Source of the DNA: Flavobacterium poyangense
GTDB lineage: Bacteria > Bacteroidota > Bacteroidia > Flavobacteriales > Flavobacteriaceae
NCBI RefSeq assembly: GCF_011751075.1
Contig: NZ_JAALLN010000002.1
Span: 452,709 to 516,708 of the forward strand
Direction of reading: 5' to 3'
Length of the DNA: 64,000 nucleotides
Every line of letters begins with the position of its first letter. The first letter of the stretch is position 1. The notes below the pieces were generated by a model. That model did no database searches, was not told the DNA's origin, and was given only the letters and a program-made list of their open reading frames with translations. Below are positions 50,057 through 58,778 of this stretch, piece by piece. The position numbers and the translations under genes are program-made.

Positions 50057-51574
50057 TTATTCAGATTCTTGATTGATTTTGGAAACCAGATATTCTTTCC
50101 CCAAAATTTCAGAGCAGGTTACAACCGCTCCGATTGTTACGCCCAAAACACCATGCATATTGATGCTTTGTCCGGTGAGATACAGATTGTCTAATTTTGT
50201 TTTTGAGGCAATGAGGGTTTTCATCGGGTTGCTCGCATCTTTGACGTAACCGTACATATTGCCCCTGTCACCGCCAATATAATCCCGGTAAGAAAGAGGG
50301 GTAGAAGTATGTATCGATTGGATACAAGCTTTGATTCCGACAAATTTCTTTTCGATTTCATCTAAAAAAGTGGCAGCTTTTCGTGCTTTAAATTCGTCAT
50401 AACTTTCCCCGCGATTGTTTTGGTGGACGATAGTATTATATGTATCTGCCCATTGCGAAACATCATCGTATTTCATGTAGGTAATAAAGGTCATCCCGTC
50501 TGCCCATTCTTCTTCCTTTTTTGATGCATTCATAGAGGCCATATAGGCTTTCGGCCAGGAACTTTCATCGTATTCATGAGCAGTCCAGACTTCCTGACTG
50601 TTCTTGAAGTGATAATAATTATGGTTGATGTATTTGAACGTTTTTGGTTTAAAAACAATATAAAGACTGAAGGCCGAAATTACACCTTCAAGACTTTGAA
50701 TTCTGCTGTAAAATGATTTCCTGAAATTTTCTTCTCCCACCATTTTGAGAGTAGTTTTCGGCTCAATGTTCGAAATAAAATAGGTACCCGAAACCTGAGT
50801 TCCGTCTTTCATTTGCACAGAAGTTACTTTGTTGTTTTCAACAGGAAAATGAATGGCTTCTTTGTGTTTGTAAAATTCTCCTCCGTGTTTTTTCAGTTGT
50901 TTTAATAACTGCTTTGTAATCTGACTTCCGCCATTAATGCAACGCCAGGAGCTCTGGATATAAGAGTTTACCGATAGCGCATGAACATAAAAAGGGGACT
51001 TGTCTGCAATTCCGGCGTAGAGAAAATTAGAACCACTTAGAACAGCTCTTAGCTTTTCGTTTTGTGTAAATTCGTCTATGGTTTCTTTGGCATTTAATTC
51101 TAAAATGGCATTGTCATATTTGCCTTCCGATTCCAGATTATATAGTGGGAACGAATCGCAGATTGACCTTAGCTTATGGCAATACTTTTCGATATTTGTT
51201 TTTTCTTCAGGGAAAAAATGCTCTAATTGTTTTACAAAATTATCATAGCCCTGGGCATGCGGATATTCGTTTTGATCGTCCTCAAAAGAGATGATATCAA
51301 AACCATTTTCGTCCATTTTTTTTAATTTCAAATGGTCAATGATCCCGAGATACTTAAAATATTTATACAGATTTTGTCCTTCACTCAGACCTCCGATATA
51401 GTGAATTCCGGTGTCAAATATGGTTTTATCGCGCACAAAAGTTTGCAGATTTCCACCGTATTGATTGTTTTTTTCTAGTACACAAACGCTATAGCCTTCT
51501 TTTGCCAGAATTATAGACGAGACCAAACCGCCCAAACCGCTTCCTACAATTACTACATCGTAATGCTCTTTCAT
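50057..51574 (-). CDS. FAD-dependent oxidoreductase, phytoene-desaturase (CrtI)-like
   Basis: The 505-residue protein has an N-terminal dinucleotide-binding motif VVIVGSGLGGLVSSIILAKE (residues ~7-26, GSGLGG at 11-16) and the CrtI/carotenoid isomerase pattern VCVLEKNNQYGGNLQTF. Near the C-terminus NLYLTGQSINMHGVLGVTIGA binds the FAD. These enzymes desaturate or isomerise polyenes with FAD. In a gene block containing acyl-carrier protein and ketosynthase genes it would act on the polyene chain rather than on a carotenoid; no other carotenoid gene is in the window. It lies 1 bp from the exporter gene and 9 bp from the C45 gene. Confidence 0.8.
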   Translation of the reverse strand: MKEHYDVVIVGSGLGGLVSSIILAKEGYSVCVLEKNNQYGGNLQTFVRDKTIFDTGIHYIGGLSEGQNLYKYFKYLGIIDHLKLKKMDENGFDIISFEDDQNEYPHAQGYDNFVKQLEHFFPEEKTNIEKYCHKLRSICDSFPLYNLESEGKYDNAILELNAKETIDEFTQNEKLRAVLSGSNFLYAGIADKSPFYVHALSVNSYIQSSWRCINGGSQITKQLLKQLKKHGGEFYKHKEAIHFPVENNKVTSVQMKDGTQVSGTYFISNIEPKTTLKMVGEENFRKSFYSRIQSLEGVISAFSLYIVFKPKTFKYINHNYYHFKNSQEVWTAHEYDESSWPKAYMASMNASKKEEEWADGMTFITYMKYDDVSQWADTYNTIVHQNNRGESYDEFKARKAATFLDEIEKKFVGIKACIQSIHTSTPLSYRDYIGGDRGNMYGYVKDASNPMKTLIASKTKLDNLYLTGQSINMHGVLGVTIGAVVTCSEILGKEYLVSKINQESE

Positions 51575-51575
51575 C

Positions 51576-54500
51576 TTAGTTTTTCTTTAATACAATTATG
51601 GAGTCTTTGTCTAAAACAGAATTAAAGCCAAAGTTAATCAAAGTGTCTTTTAATCCTGAAGCCGCGACTAAAATAACGGTAGAAGTTACAGCAACGATTT
51701 TCTCAAGATCATTTTTATAGTTTTCGTCAGAAATTAAAACGGTATCGTATTGATTCTTTAAAGCGGAATCAAAATTCTCAGGATACGTAATTTTTCTTTT
51801 TGAAACGATGTAATTGGTTTTTGCGACAGCCAATTTTTCTTCGTCTTTATTGTATGAGTATATTTTTCGTTGTGGCTCTTGTAACGTCAATAAAACGTCC
51901 AATTGTCCATAATCGTTTGATAAATGTAATATTTTGGCCTTCATCGACAGCTGTTGGTTCAGGCTGTGATAGGTTTTTAAATTTGTTTTCAGGTCTCTTT
52001 TTACGCTGTTTACGATTTCAATTTCTTTATAATCATAACTGTGCAAAAGCATCTTTTTAAAATATTTCGGGCCTTCTAATTCGTGACGAATTTTAGTAAA
52101 CTCTTCTTTAAAATAAGCCCCGATTTGTTTGGTTCTTTCGGTGTAATTTTTACCAAACGAAAGATTTTCAGGCGTAATTCTTTCTAAAACAGAAACAGTT
52201 AGGGTAGTATCGTGAATGACAAAATCTCCTTTCGGAATGGCTTCTGAAGCTCCGTGAATCAAAACGGGAAGGATATCTAAATTAAATTCTTCCGCCAGAT
52301 AAAAAGCACCTTTATGAAAACGTTTGATCTGATTGCTTTCGGAACGTGTTCCTTCGGGGAAAATCATTAACGAATAACCTTCGTTTACTTTTTGGCGTAA
52401 GTGTTCCACACCGCCTTCGAGCCCTTCAGAAACGGGGTAGAAGCCAGCTTTTCTGACGGTGGCACCAAAAATAGGAGAATTGTAAACCCAGTCATTTACT
52501 AAAAATATAATTTTTGGACTGAGCATACCCACCAACAAAATATCAAGAAAAGAAGAATGGTTTGCAATGATGATGGCCGGTTTTTCAAAGTTTTCATTAA
52601 AGTTGTTGATGACTTTTTTGTGGATATAAGGATTGGTGTACAATACCGATTTCATAAATTTTGAAATCGCATATCGAAAGCCTTTCATTTTCGTTTTTTC
52701 ATTCAACGGAATAATCGGCATAATGATTAAACTGAAAAGTGACATTAAAAGCCCACCAAGTCCGTAATAGGCAAATGACAAAACACCATGAATAAAAGTA
52801 CGCAGTTCAAAGGGAGCATTTCCTTTTTTTGGTCGATTCGACAAAAACAGTTTGAACAGAATCGGATAGAATATAAAGGTGATGATCAGAGCTGCAAAAA
52901 CCCCAATTAGTGAGATCGACGAAATAGATCTAAGAGCAGGATGTCGGGCAAAGATCATCGCGCCAATTCCTAAAATAGTAGTGATGACAGCCAGAATAAT
53001 GGAAGTTCTGTAAATGGCAATTTCGTTTTTTCCGGTTGTATATTCTTTCTGAAGTGCACTTGTCATAAAAATACTGAAATCAACTCCATGACCAAAAATC
53101 AGGGTACAGACAATCATACTGAAAATGTTGAGCTGAATGCCAAAAACGCCCATAATCCCGGCAGTAACAATTCCGGTTAACACAATCGGAATACAGCTAA
53201 CAATCACCAATTCGATTCTTCTGAAAAAGAAAAATAAAATCAGAATTACAGCTACAAATGAATAATTAATCAACGAATTAAAATCAGTCTTTAAGGTGCT
53301 AAAGAATGTCTCATTCATCTGCTGACGGTCTATTGCAATCAGGTCATTTTGCGTCTCGGCTGATTTTATAAAAGGATCGCGTTGTTCGGGAGCAACTTTT
53401 ACCAAGGTTGAAATGGTGTAAAAACCATTTTTTTCTGTTATAAATTCATGCAATTGCAATGCCTGAATTTTTAGGTAATCTGCTGCCGAAATGGGTTTGA
53501 AATTGTAATCCAGATGCTCAAAAAATGTCGCGTAAGTGTTTGGTTTAAAACCTAATTTGGAGCCTTCTGAAACTAATTGGGATTGTAGAAGTTGTTTTTT
53601 CTGAGTATCCCAAAATGAATTCCATTGGTCTATTTTTTGTTTTTGTGCTGAATGTGAAAGCATAATACCACCAACGGAACTGAAGTTTAATATTTTCTGT
53701 TGTTGCTTTTCTTTCGCTAAGTGAGCAAAAAAGCGACTGTTGTTTTGCAGCACTTCCTCCATATTTTTCCCGTACGAGGCAACATAAATTGTTTTTGAGG
53801 TCAGGCTGGTACTTTCTTCAAGATCTTTTTCGGCGGCTTTTATTTCTTTTGGAACAAAATTCAATTGTGACAGATCATTATTGAAGCCTACATCATTATA
53901 AGTAAAGCAGCAAATAATAGTAATTAGAACACAAAACCCGATTAGGAATTTATTATTGTGAAAAGAGAAATGCGCCATTTTATCGATCACATTTTTTTTA
54001 TGCTCTAAATTAGTCTCTTTTGGTTTGTACAAATGCGGAACAATTAAAAGCGAGAAAAAAGCAGAAGCCATTACAATCACGGCTGCAAAGATTCCCAGAT
54101 CATTTAAGGCATCAGATTTTACAAAAAGCAGACACAGAAAGGCAACAGCGGTTGTTGAACTGCTCATGATGACCGGCATCGTAATGTCTTTGTATAATGT
54201 TTTTACATCGCTGTTGTGTTTGTAATGTGTGAGAATATGAATCGAATAATCAATTGTGATTCCCAATAAAATAGAACCAATTCCGAGTGAGATGGCGGAG
54301 ATCTGATCTTTTATAAAATACAAAAAAGCGACTGCAAACAGACCACCAAAAACAGTCGGCAGAAAAATGATTAACGGAATGAGTATTTTTCGGTAAAACA
54401 AAATCAGGATCAACATTAAGGTGACCATTGCAATAGTTGTCGTGAGTATAATATCACCTTTGATTTGTTTGGCATTGGCAACCGCAATTAAAGCCGAACC

Positions 54501-55256
54501 AAAATAACTGATAGTAGTTTTGGTTTTAAATTTCTGATTCAGATGATCCTGAATGGATTTAAGTTTAGCAGCAAAAATCGTATTCTTTTCGGTTTCACTC
54601 GACGGAAGATTTGAGGTAATAAAGAGTAATAATTTCTTTTTGTCTTTGGTCATTACAAAACCATTGTTGAGCGTAAAATCGTCACCTACATTTAGTTGCT
54701 GTAATTTTTTTAAAGCAATAAAAGAAATTCCCAAAGGGTCCTGCAAAATAAAATCTTTGGTAACAAATCCTGAAGGCGAAATGATCGATTTATAATTGCC
54801 CTGAACGGTCGACGCAATACTGTCTTTTTGAAGTTTGTTCTGAATTGCGGTATAATCTTTAGTATCGAGAAAAAGGGGCAGGTTGTGGTAAACAAAATCG
54901 ATAGTTTCCTGAATGTTTTCTTCGTCGATTTTTCCCTGAATTCCGGTTACATAAGGTTTACACGATACCGCAACACTGTCAGAAAAAGCAGTCGCCATTT
55001 CTGTTAAATCTTCTTCGGTTCCGTTTTTTTCGAGTTTGAAAATGACGGTAATTTTATCGGCAAAATTAAGTTGTTTAAGCACTTTTGCCGTAACATCTGC
55101 TTTGTCGTTAGTGGGGATAATTTTGGTAATGTCCTCTTCAAATTTGATCTGAGAAGCAAAAAAGCCAAACACAATAAGCATCGCAATTGCCAATACAACC
55201 GAGAGTTTTTTTCTTCGGTTTACAAATAAGTGAATGGCGTAGAAATAGTGATGCAT
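51576..55256 (-). CDS. Giant fusion: RND/MMPL exporter, lysophospholipid-type acyltransferase and degenerate methyltransferase-like domain
   Basis: At 1226 residues this protein has three parts. Residues ~1-860 form a two-lobe RND/MMPL transporter: membrane helix near 14-34, a periplasmic loop, five helices near 265-420, a second loop, and five more near 660-830. Residues ~870-1075 form a PlsC-like acyltransferase with the NHSSFLD box (around 897) and FPEGTRS (around 968). Residues ~1080-1226 resemble a class I methyltransferase fold with a weak motif (ILHLSNDYGQLDVLLTL), whose glycine motif is lost. The exporter half probably moves the acylated product out of the inner membrane. MMPL-acyltransferase fusions occur in aryl-polyene clusters; the third domain I do not recognise from that context. 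Confidence 0.85.
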   Translation of the reverse strand: MHHYFYAIHLFVNRRKKLSVVLAIAMLIVFGFFASQIKFEEDITKIIPTNDKADVTAKVLKQLNFADKITVIFKLEKNGTEEDLTEMATAFSDSVAVSCKPYVTGIQGKIDEENIQETIDFVYHNLPLFLDTKDYTAIQNKLQKDSIASTVQGNYKSIISPSGFVTKDFILQDPLGISFIALKKLQQLNVGDDFTLNNGFVMTKDKKKLLLFITSNLPSSETEKNTIFAAKLKSIQDHLNQKFKTKTTISYFGSALIAVANAKQIKGDIILTTTIAMVTLMLILILFYRKILIPLIIFLPTVFGGLFAVAFLYFIKDQISAISLGIGSILLGITIDYSIHILTHYKHNSDVKTLYKDITMPVIMSSSTTAVAFLCLLFVKSDALNDLGIFAAVIVMASAFFSLLIVPHLYKPKETNLEHKKNVIDKMAHFSFHNNKFLIGFCVLITIICCFTYNDVGFNNDLSQLNFVPKEIKAAEKDLEESTSLTSKTIYVASYGKNMEEVLQNNSRFFAHLAKEKQQQKILNFSSVGGIMLSHSAQKQKIDQWNSFWDTQKKQLLQSQLVSEGSKLGFKPNTYATFFEHLDYNFKPISAADYLKIQALQLHEFITEKNGFYTISTLVKVAPEQRDPFIKSAETQNDLIAIDRQQMNETFFSTLKTDFNSLINYSFVAVILILFFFFRRIELVIVSCIPIVLTGIVTAGIMGVFGIQLNIFSMIVCTLIFGHGVDFSIFMTSALQKEYTTGKNEIAIYRTSIILAVITTILGIGAMIFARHPALRSISSISLIGVFAALIITFIFYPILFKLFLSNRPKKGNAPFELRTFIHGVLSFAYYGLGGLLMSLFSLIIMPIIPLNEKTKMKGFRYAISKFMKSVLYTNPYIHKKVINNFNENFEKPAIIIANHSSFLDILLVGMLSPKIIFLVNDWVYNSPIFGATVRKAGFYPVSEGLEGGVEHLRQKVNEGYSLMIFPEGTRSESNQIKRFHKGAFYLAEEFNLDILPVLIHGASEAIPKGDFVIHDTTLTVSVLERITPENLSFGKNYTERTKQIGAYFKEEFTKIRHELEGPKYFKKMLLHSYDYKEIEIVNSVKRDLKTNLKTYHSLNQQLSMKAKILHLSNDYGQLDVLLTLQEPQRKIYSYNKDEEKLAVAKTNYIVSKRKITYPENFDSALKNQYDTVLISDENYKNDLEKIVAVTSTVILVAASGLKDTLINFGFNSVLDKDSIIVLKKN

Positions 55257-55272
55257 AATTATTAGTTTGTTT

Positions 55273-55417
55273 TTTTGCCACAGATTAAAACGATTAGATT
55301 GATTTCAAATCCAGAATTGATTAACACTAATTTCACGTATTGACACAAATCAATTCGTGCTAATTCGTGCAATTAGTGGCAAAAAAAATCTTTTTAATCC
55401 TTTAATCTGTGGCAAAA
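55273..55417. repeat. 145 bp MITE-like element with 17 bp terminal inverted repeats
   Basis: TTTTGCCACAGATTAAA (55273-55289) and its exact complement (55401-55417) bound an AT-rich stretch with internal phrases CACTAATTTCACG and AATTCGTGCTAATTCGTGC. Related fragments occur near 34462, 42080 and 43871. It fills most of the 167 bp gap between the exporter and the GT2-DUF2062 gene, interrupting an otherwise gapless gene block. Confidence 0.8.
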
Positions 55418-55423
55418 TGCGAT

Positions 55424-56602
55424 TTAATTTTTGTTTTTGGAACTGAAAACGGTCAAAAGTACATAACTGATAAGACCCACTGACAGTGCTGAAACGGTTG
55501 CTAAAATAAGACTTCCAACGATATATTGTGTTGCGTTTTTCTGAATATCATCAAACGTTACTGAACTATCTAAAACCAATGGCGCATCTGCAGACACAAA
55601 ATAGCTTCCCATTTTTAAAGAGCCGTAAATTATAAACGGAATAAAAGGAGGGAAACTCACATTGGATGACAGATAAGCAATGACTTTGTTTAGTTTGAAA
55701 AGCGTGGCAAAGAACAAAAGCAATACGGTTTGAAATCCCCAGAAAGGCGAAATTCCGATGAAAATACCCAATGCAATGGCAGCTGCTTTTTTAAAATTAG
55801 AATCACTGCTTTCTAAAATATCTTCTAGAAGGAACCTTTTAAAACCTTTTTTTTTTGCTTTTCGAACGAAGTCCCGTGGTTTAATATACAAAAGGGCATT
55901 GACAACCAAAACTGTATTTAAAATACTGATCCGTGTAAAATCTTTGAAAGGACGAAAATGAGAAACTCTCTCCGCAGGATCATATAAAATTTGGATTGGG
56001 ATATTTTTTACTGCAATTCCTTTCCAGGCAGAGCGAACAATAACTTCAATTTCAAATTCAAATTTATTTGTATAGTATTTCTTCGGGATTAGTTGTAACG
56101 GATACAGTCGGAAACCGGATTGGGTATCGTCAAGTTTAATTCCGGTTTCAAACCAAAACCAAAAATTAGAAAATTTATTACCAAAACTGCTTTTTTTAGG
56201 CACATTTTCCTGTGTCATATTTCGGCTCCCAATCAATAAAGAATTAGGGGCTTTTTCAATTTCAGCAAGAAAATTAGGAATATCAGTAGCAAAATGCTGA
56301 CCATCTGAATCGATTGTGATGGCATATTCAAAATTCATTTCAATGGCTTTTTTGAAACCATTCCTCAAAGCCATTCCTTTTCCTGAATTTTTGGCGTGGT
56401 GAATTTGAGTTAACTGCGAATAGTCTTTTAATATTTCAGCGGTTGTATCGGTAGAGCCGTCGTTGATTATGATGATATTTGGAGTAAAATCCAGCACGGA
56501 ATCTAAGACTTTTCTTAATGTTTTGTGGTTGTTGTACGTGGGAACAAGAACACAAAAATGTGTTGAATTAATGTTATCTTGTTGTATTGACGTAGGTTTC
56601 AT
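55424..56602 (-). CDS. GT2 glycosyltransferase fused to DUF2062 membrane domain
   Basis: The first ~235 residues are a GT2 domain of the dolichyl-phosphate mannose synthase type: FCVLVPTYNNHKTLRKVL, IIIINDGSTDTTAEIL and ITIDSDGQHFATDI with DSDG, plus DTQSGFRLYPLQL. The rest (~260-392) contains a DUF2062-type domain with 3-4 membrane segments, including IALGIFIGISPFWGFQTVLLL. Such fusions occur in aryl-polyene and flexirubin-type clusters and suggest that a sugar or phosphate-linked group is attached to a lipid in the inner membrane. The ATG at 56602 lies 18 bp after the preceding small gene. Confidence 0.83.
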   Translation of the reverse strand: MKPTSIQQDNINSTHFCVLVPTYNNHKTLRKVLDSVLDFTPNIIIINDGSTDTTAEILKDYSQLTQIHHAKNSGKGMALRNGFKKAIEMNFEYAITIDSDGQHFATDIPNFLAEIEKAPNSLLIGSRNMTQENVPKKSSFGNKFSNFWFWFETGIKLDDTQSGFRLYPLQLIPKKYYTNKFEFEIEVIVRSAWKGIAVKNIPIQILYDPAERVSHFRPFKDFTRISILNTVLVVNALLYIKPRDFVRKAKKKGFKRFLLEDILESSDSNFKKAAAIALGIFIGISPFWGFQTVLLLFFATLFKLNKVIAYLSSNVSFPPFIPFIIYGSLKMGSYFVSADAPLVLDSSVTFDDIQKNATQYIVGSLILATVSALSVGLISYVLLTVFSSKNKN

Positions 56603-56620
56603 GGGGAGATTTTTCTTTGT

Positions 56621-57106
56621 TTACTTTACAAATTGCTTCTCTTTGTCGGAGAAACTTTTAGATTGTAAAACAAAATCTTTTAGGTATTCTTTTAAAGCTG
56701 TATTTTGTTCGCTGTAATGAGTGGTAATATATTTTTTGTCCTCTTTGATGTTTTTTTTGTAACCCGTAATTCCCGGTACATTTTCCTGAATACTCAATCG
56801 AATCATCCGGATTTCAATATTGTTCGGTTCACTTGCAATAGTTGATTCCAATAATTTTGCCCCTTCCTTAAAACGATTCATTTTTTCTTTTAGTTTTTTT
56901 TCAAATTTAGAATCCAAAAGGATTGCAGCAGCTTTGTAGGCTACTAAGATTTTGTCATCATTGTTTGAAACACCGGATAACTTTTCTACAAAACTTTTAG
57001 CATTAGCTTCTGATTTATTAACGTCAGGATAAAGTTTACGGATAGCTGCCAAATCCGGATTACCGATAAAACTAAACCACAAAAATAAGGAGAGTAAAAG
57101 TTTCAT
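56621..57106 (-). CDS. Small exported protein of unknown function
   Basis: The 161-residue protein has a signal peptide (MKLLLSLFLWFSFIGNPDLA) and a helical, Lys- and Glu-rich rest (LDSKFEKKLKEKMNRFKEGA, TIASEPNNIEIRMIRLSIQ). The pattern of the latter resembles a single TPR pair. Nothing else is recognisable. It lies 2 bp from the HotDog gene and 18 bp from the GT2 gene, so it belongs to the operon. It is likely to be periplasmic. No specific role can be named. Confidence 0.75.
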   Translation of the reverse strand: MKLLLSLFLWFSFIGNPDLAAIRKLYPDVNKSEANAKSFVEKLSGVSNNDDKILVAYKAAAILLDSKFEKKLKEKMNRFKEGAKLLESTIASEPNNIEIRMIRLSIQENVPGITGYKKNIKEDKKYITTHYSEQNTALKEYLKDFVLQSKSFSDKEKQFVK

Positions 57107-57108
57107 AG

Positions 57109-57480
57109 TTATATTTTTTTGTAAGTGTTGCTTAGTTTTAAAGCTACAGTATCATTAAAATAAGTAGTATTCTTTACTTTAACCAAATCATCTTCGGTAG
57201 TTGCAATATCCAGTTCCAAACGCAATTCAGGAGTCGCTTCAGGGTTGATAAGCGCCATGAATTTTACATTGGCAAGCGTTTGAATCATCAAAGTACTTTT
57301 AGTGATTGATTCTGTAAGTTCTTTGATCATCTGAATCATGCAAACACCGGGCATAATGGGATTTCCCGGAAAATGGCCTTTGAAAATTTCGTGTTTTTCA
57401 TTGACCAAAATCGTGAAAGTGTATTTCGAATCGGATATTTTTTCCTCCGAAAGTATTGTGTAAAAATCTTTTAAAACCAT
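57109..57480 (-). CDS. HotDog-fold 3-hydroxyacyl-ACP dehydratase-like protein
   Basis: About 123 residues with the FabZ/FabA-like core FKGHFPGNPIMPGVCMIQMIKE, which contains the catalytic His of GHFPxxPxxPG. The usual Glu further on is not evident (CMIQMIK in place of xxEAxAQ), so the activity may differ. It would dehydrate the beta-hydroxyacyl intermediate in chain extension. The ATG at 57480 (MVLKDFYTIL) is preferred because it does not overlap the neighbouring gene ending at 57485; an alternative ATG at 57501 adds 7 residues. The gene lies inside the cluster, in the expected context of ACP and ketosynthases. Confidence 0.75.
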   Translation of the reverse strand: MVLKDFYTILSEEKISDSKYTFTILVNEKHEIFKGHFPGNPIMPGVCMIQMIKELTESITKSTLMIQTLANVKFMALINPEATPELRLELDIATTEDDLVKVKNTTYFNDTVALKLSNTYKKI

Positions 57481-57484
57481 ATTT

Positions 57485-58102
57485 TTATTTTCCGATTGCA
57501 TAAGAAATACCTAACTGAAAATTGACATTTGTATTGTATTCTCCAAGCCAATAATAATTGTTGGAGTTGTTGGTATAATAATCGCTGTCTAATATATCTA
57601 AGAAACCTTTTTTAAATCGGGCTTCAAATGTCAGACCAGAAGGCAAACGATAAGCAACACCCGTTATAAAAGCCAAATCATTTCTTGTTTTTCTGACCGC
57701 CAGATTATCGTCCAGCAAAATATCTAATGAGGGACCAAATTGAATCTGGATACCGGGACCAAAAGTAAACTTATTGATTAAACTTAACGATAAATAATCA
57801 AGTTTTAGATCTCTGCGTTCAATTTTATTGGTCTTAGTAACTTCATCAAAATAATTTCGGGCAACATTATCAGAACCTTGTCTGCTATAAGTAATTTCCG
57901 GTTGAAGCGCATAACGTTTCGTTAGATTAATTTCTGTGAAAGCACCGGCATAAAAGTCAGTTCTGTAATCGGCATGCATTTCAGAGATTGTCGAAAGATT
58001 CAATCCTGTCCTGAAACCTGTTTTAAAATTAACCTGAGCTTGTGTTTGAACTAGTGCAAAACAAACAAACAAGAGGGATACTATTTTTTTTAGACGCATC
58101 AT
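57485..58102 (-). CDS. PorT-family outer-membrane beta-barrel protein, tandem copy 1
   Basis: The 205-residue protein has a signal peptide (LKKIVSLLFVCFALVQTQAQ) and a mature beta-barrel-like sequence starting VNFKTGFRTGLNLSTISEMH and ending QLGISYAIGK. The repeated alternating hydrophobic strands and a YALQPEITYSRQGSDN strand are shared with the next two upstream genes (58106, 58779). PorT-type barrels are outer-membrane proteins of Bacteroidota. The ATG at 58102 (or 58099) is close to the previous gene by 3 bp. Together with two copies it suggests the cluster product is delivered to or inserted in the outer membrane. Confidence 0.8.
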   Translation of the reverse strand: MMRLKKIVSLLFVCFALVQTQAQVNFKTGFRTGLNLSTISEMHADYRTDFYAGAFTEINLTKRYALQPEITYSRQGSDNVARNYFDEVTKTNKIERRDLKLDYLSLSLINKFTFGPGIQIQFGPSLDILLDDNLAVRKTRNDLAFITGVAYRLPSGLTFEARFKKGFLDILDSDYYTNNSNNYYWLGEYNTNVNFQLGISYAIGK

Positions 58103-58105
58103 TTT

Positions 58106-58753
58106 TTATTTTTTTCCAAAGGTATACGTTGCTCCCAATTGAAATACTAAATTGTTCGCATCGGTATGATAATCGTAATCATTAGTATAAGAAGTGGTAA
58201 GACCTTTTTTAATTCTCCCTTCAAAGGAAATTCCGTTCTTTAAACTGTATCCAAGACCTCCAACAATTCCTAAATCAATATCATCCCCTTTACGGAAATT
58301 TCTTTCTCTGTTTTTAGGATCAGCCTTAATGTCATCAGCTATAAGTATATCAAAGAATGGCCCAGCCAAGGCATAAAAATTTTCTGTGAAATTGAATTTA
58401 TTAATGGTAATGGCAGAAAGATATTGCAAAGAGATATCTGCACTGGCCATAGTATAAACTGAACTGTAACTATTTGTTGACGGATTATAAATGCTGGTCG
58501 TTCCCATTGGAATGTTACTTCCCTTAGCACCCTGTCTGGAGTAGGTCAATTCCGGTTGTAAGGTGTAAAATTTGGAAAGTTTTAAAGCTCCAAATGCTCC
58601 AATATAAAAATCGGTTTTGTTTCCCATATCCGAATTTGTGAATTGTGAAATGTTTAGTCCGGCATGTACCCCGGGTCTGAAAGTTACTTGGGCTTGTAGG
58701 TTTAGAGCTGTAAAAAAAACGGCTATTGCAATTATTAGGTTTTTGGTATTCAT
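58106..58753 (-). CDS. PorT-family outer-membrane beta-barrel protein, tandem copy 2
   Basis: A 215-residue barrel protein with signal peptide (MNTKNLIIAIAVFFTALNLQAQ) followed by VTFRPGVHAGLNISQFTNSD and a conserved YTLQPELTYSRQGAKG strand; it ends FQLGATYTFGKK. The three barrels share the same N-terminal pattern (VxxxPGxxxGLN) and the LQPExTYSRQG strand, evidence of tandem duplication followed by divergence. The gap to the next barrel (58779) is 25 bp. A small outer-membrane role is inferred from signal peptide and strand pattern. Function in the cluster is unknown. Confidence 0.8.
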   Translation of the reverse strand: MNTKNLIIAIAVFFTALNLQAQVTFRPGVHAGLNISQFTNSDMGNKTDFYIGAFGALKLSKFYTLQPELTYSRQGAKGSNIPMGTTSIYNPSTNSYSSVYTMASADISLQYLSAITINKFNFTENFYALAGPFFDILIADDIKADPKNRERNFRKGDDIDLGIVGGLGYSLKNGISFEGRIKKGLTTSYTNDYDYHTDANNLVFQLGATYTFGKK

Positions 58754-58778
58754 TAGGTTTTGTCTGTTCTATTTATTT

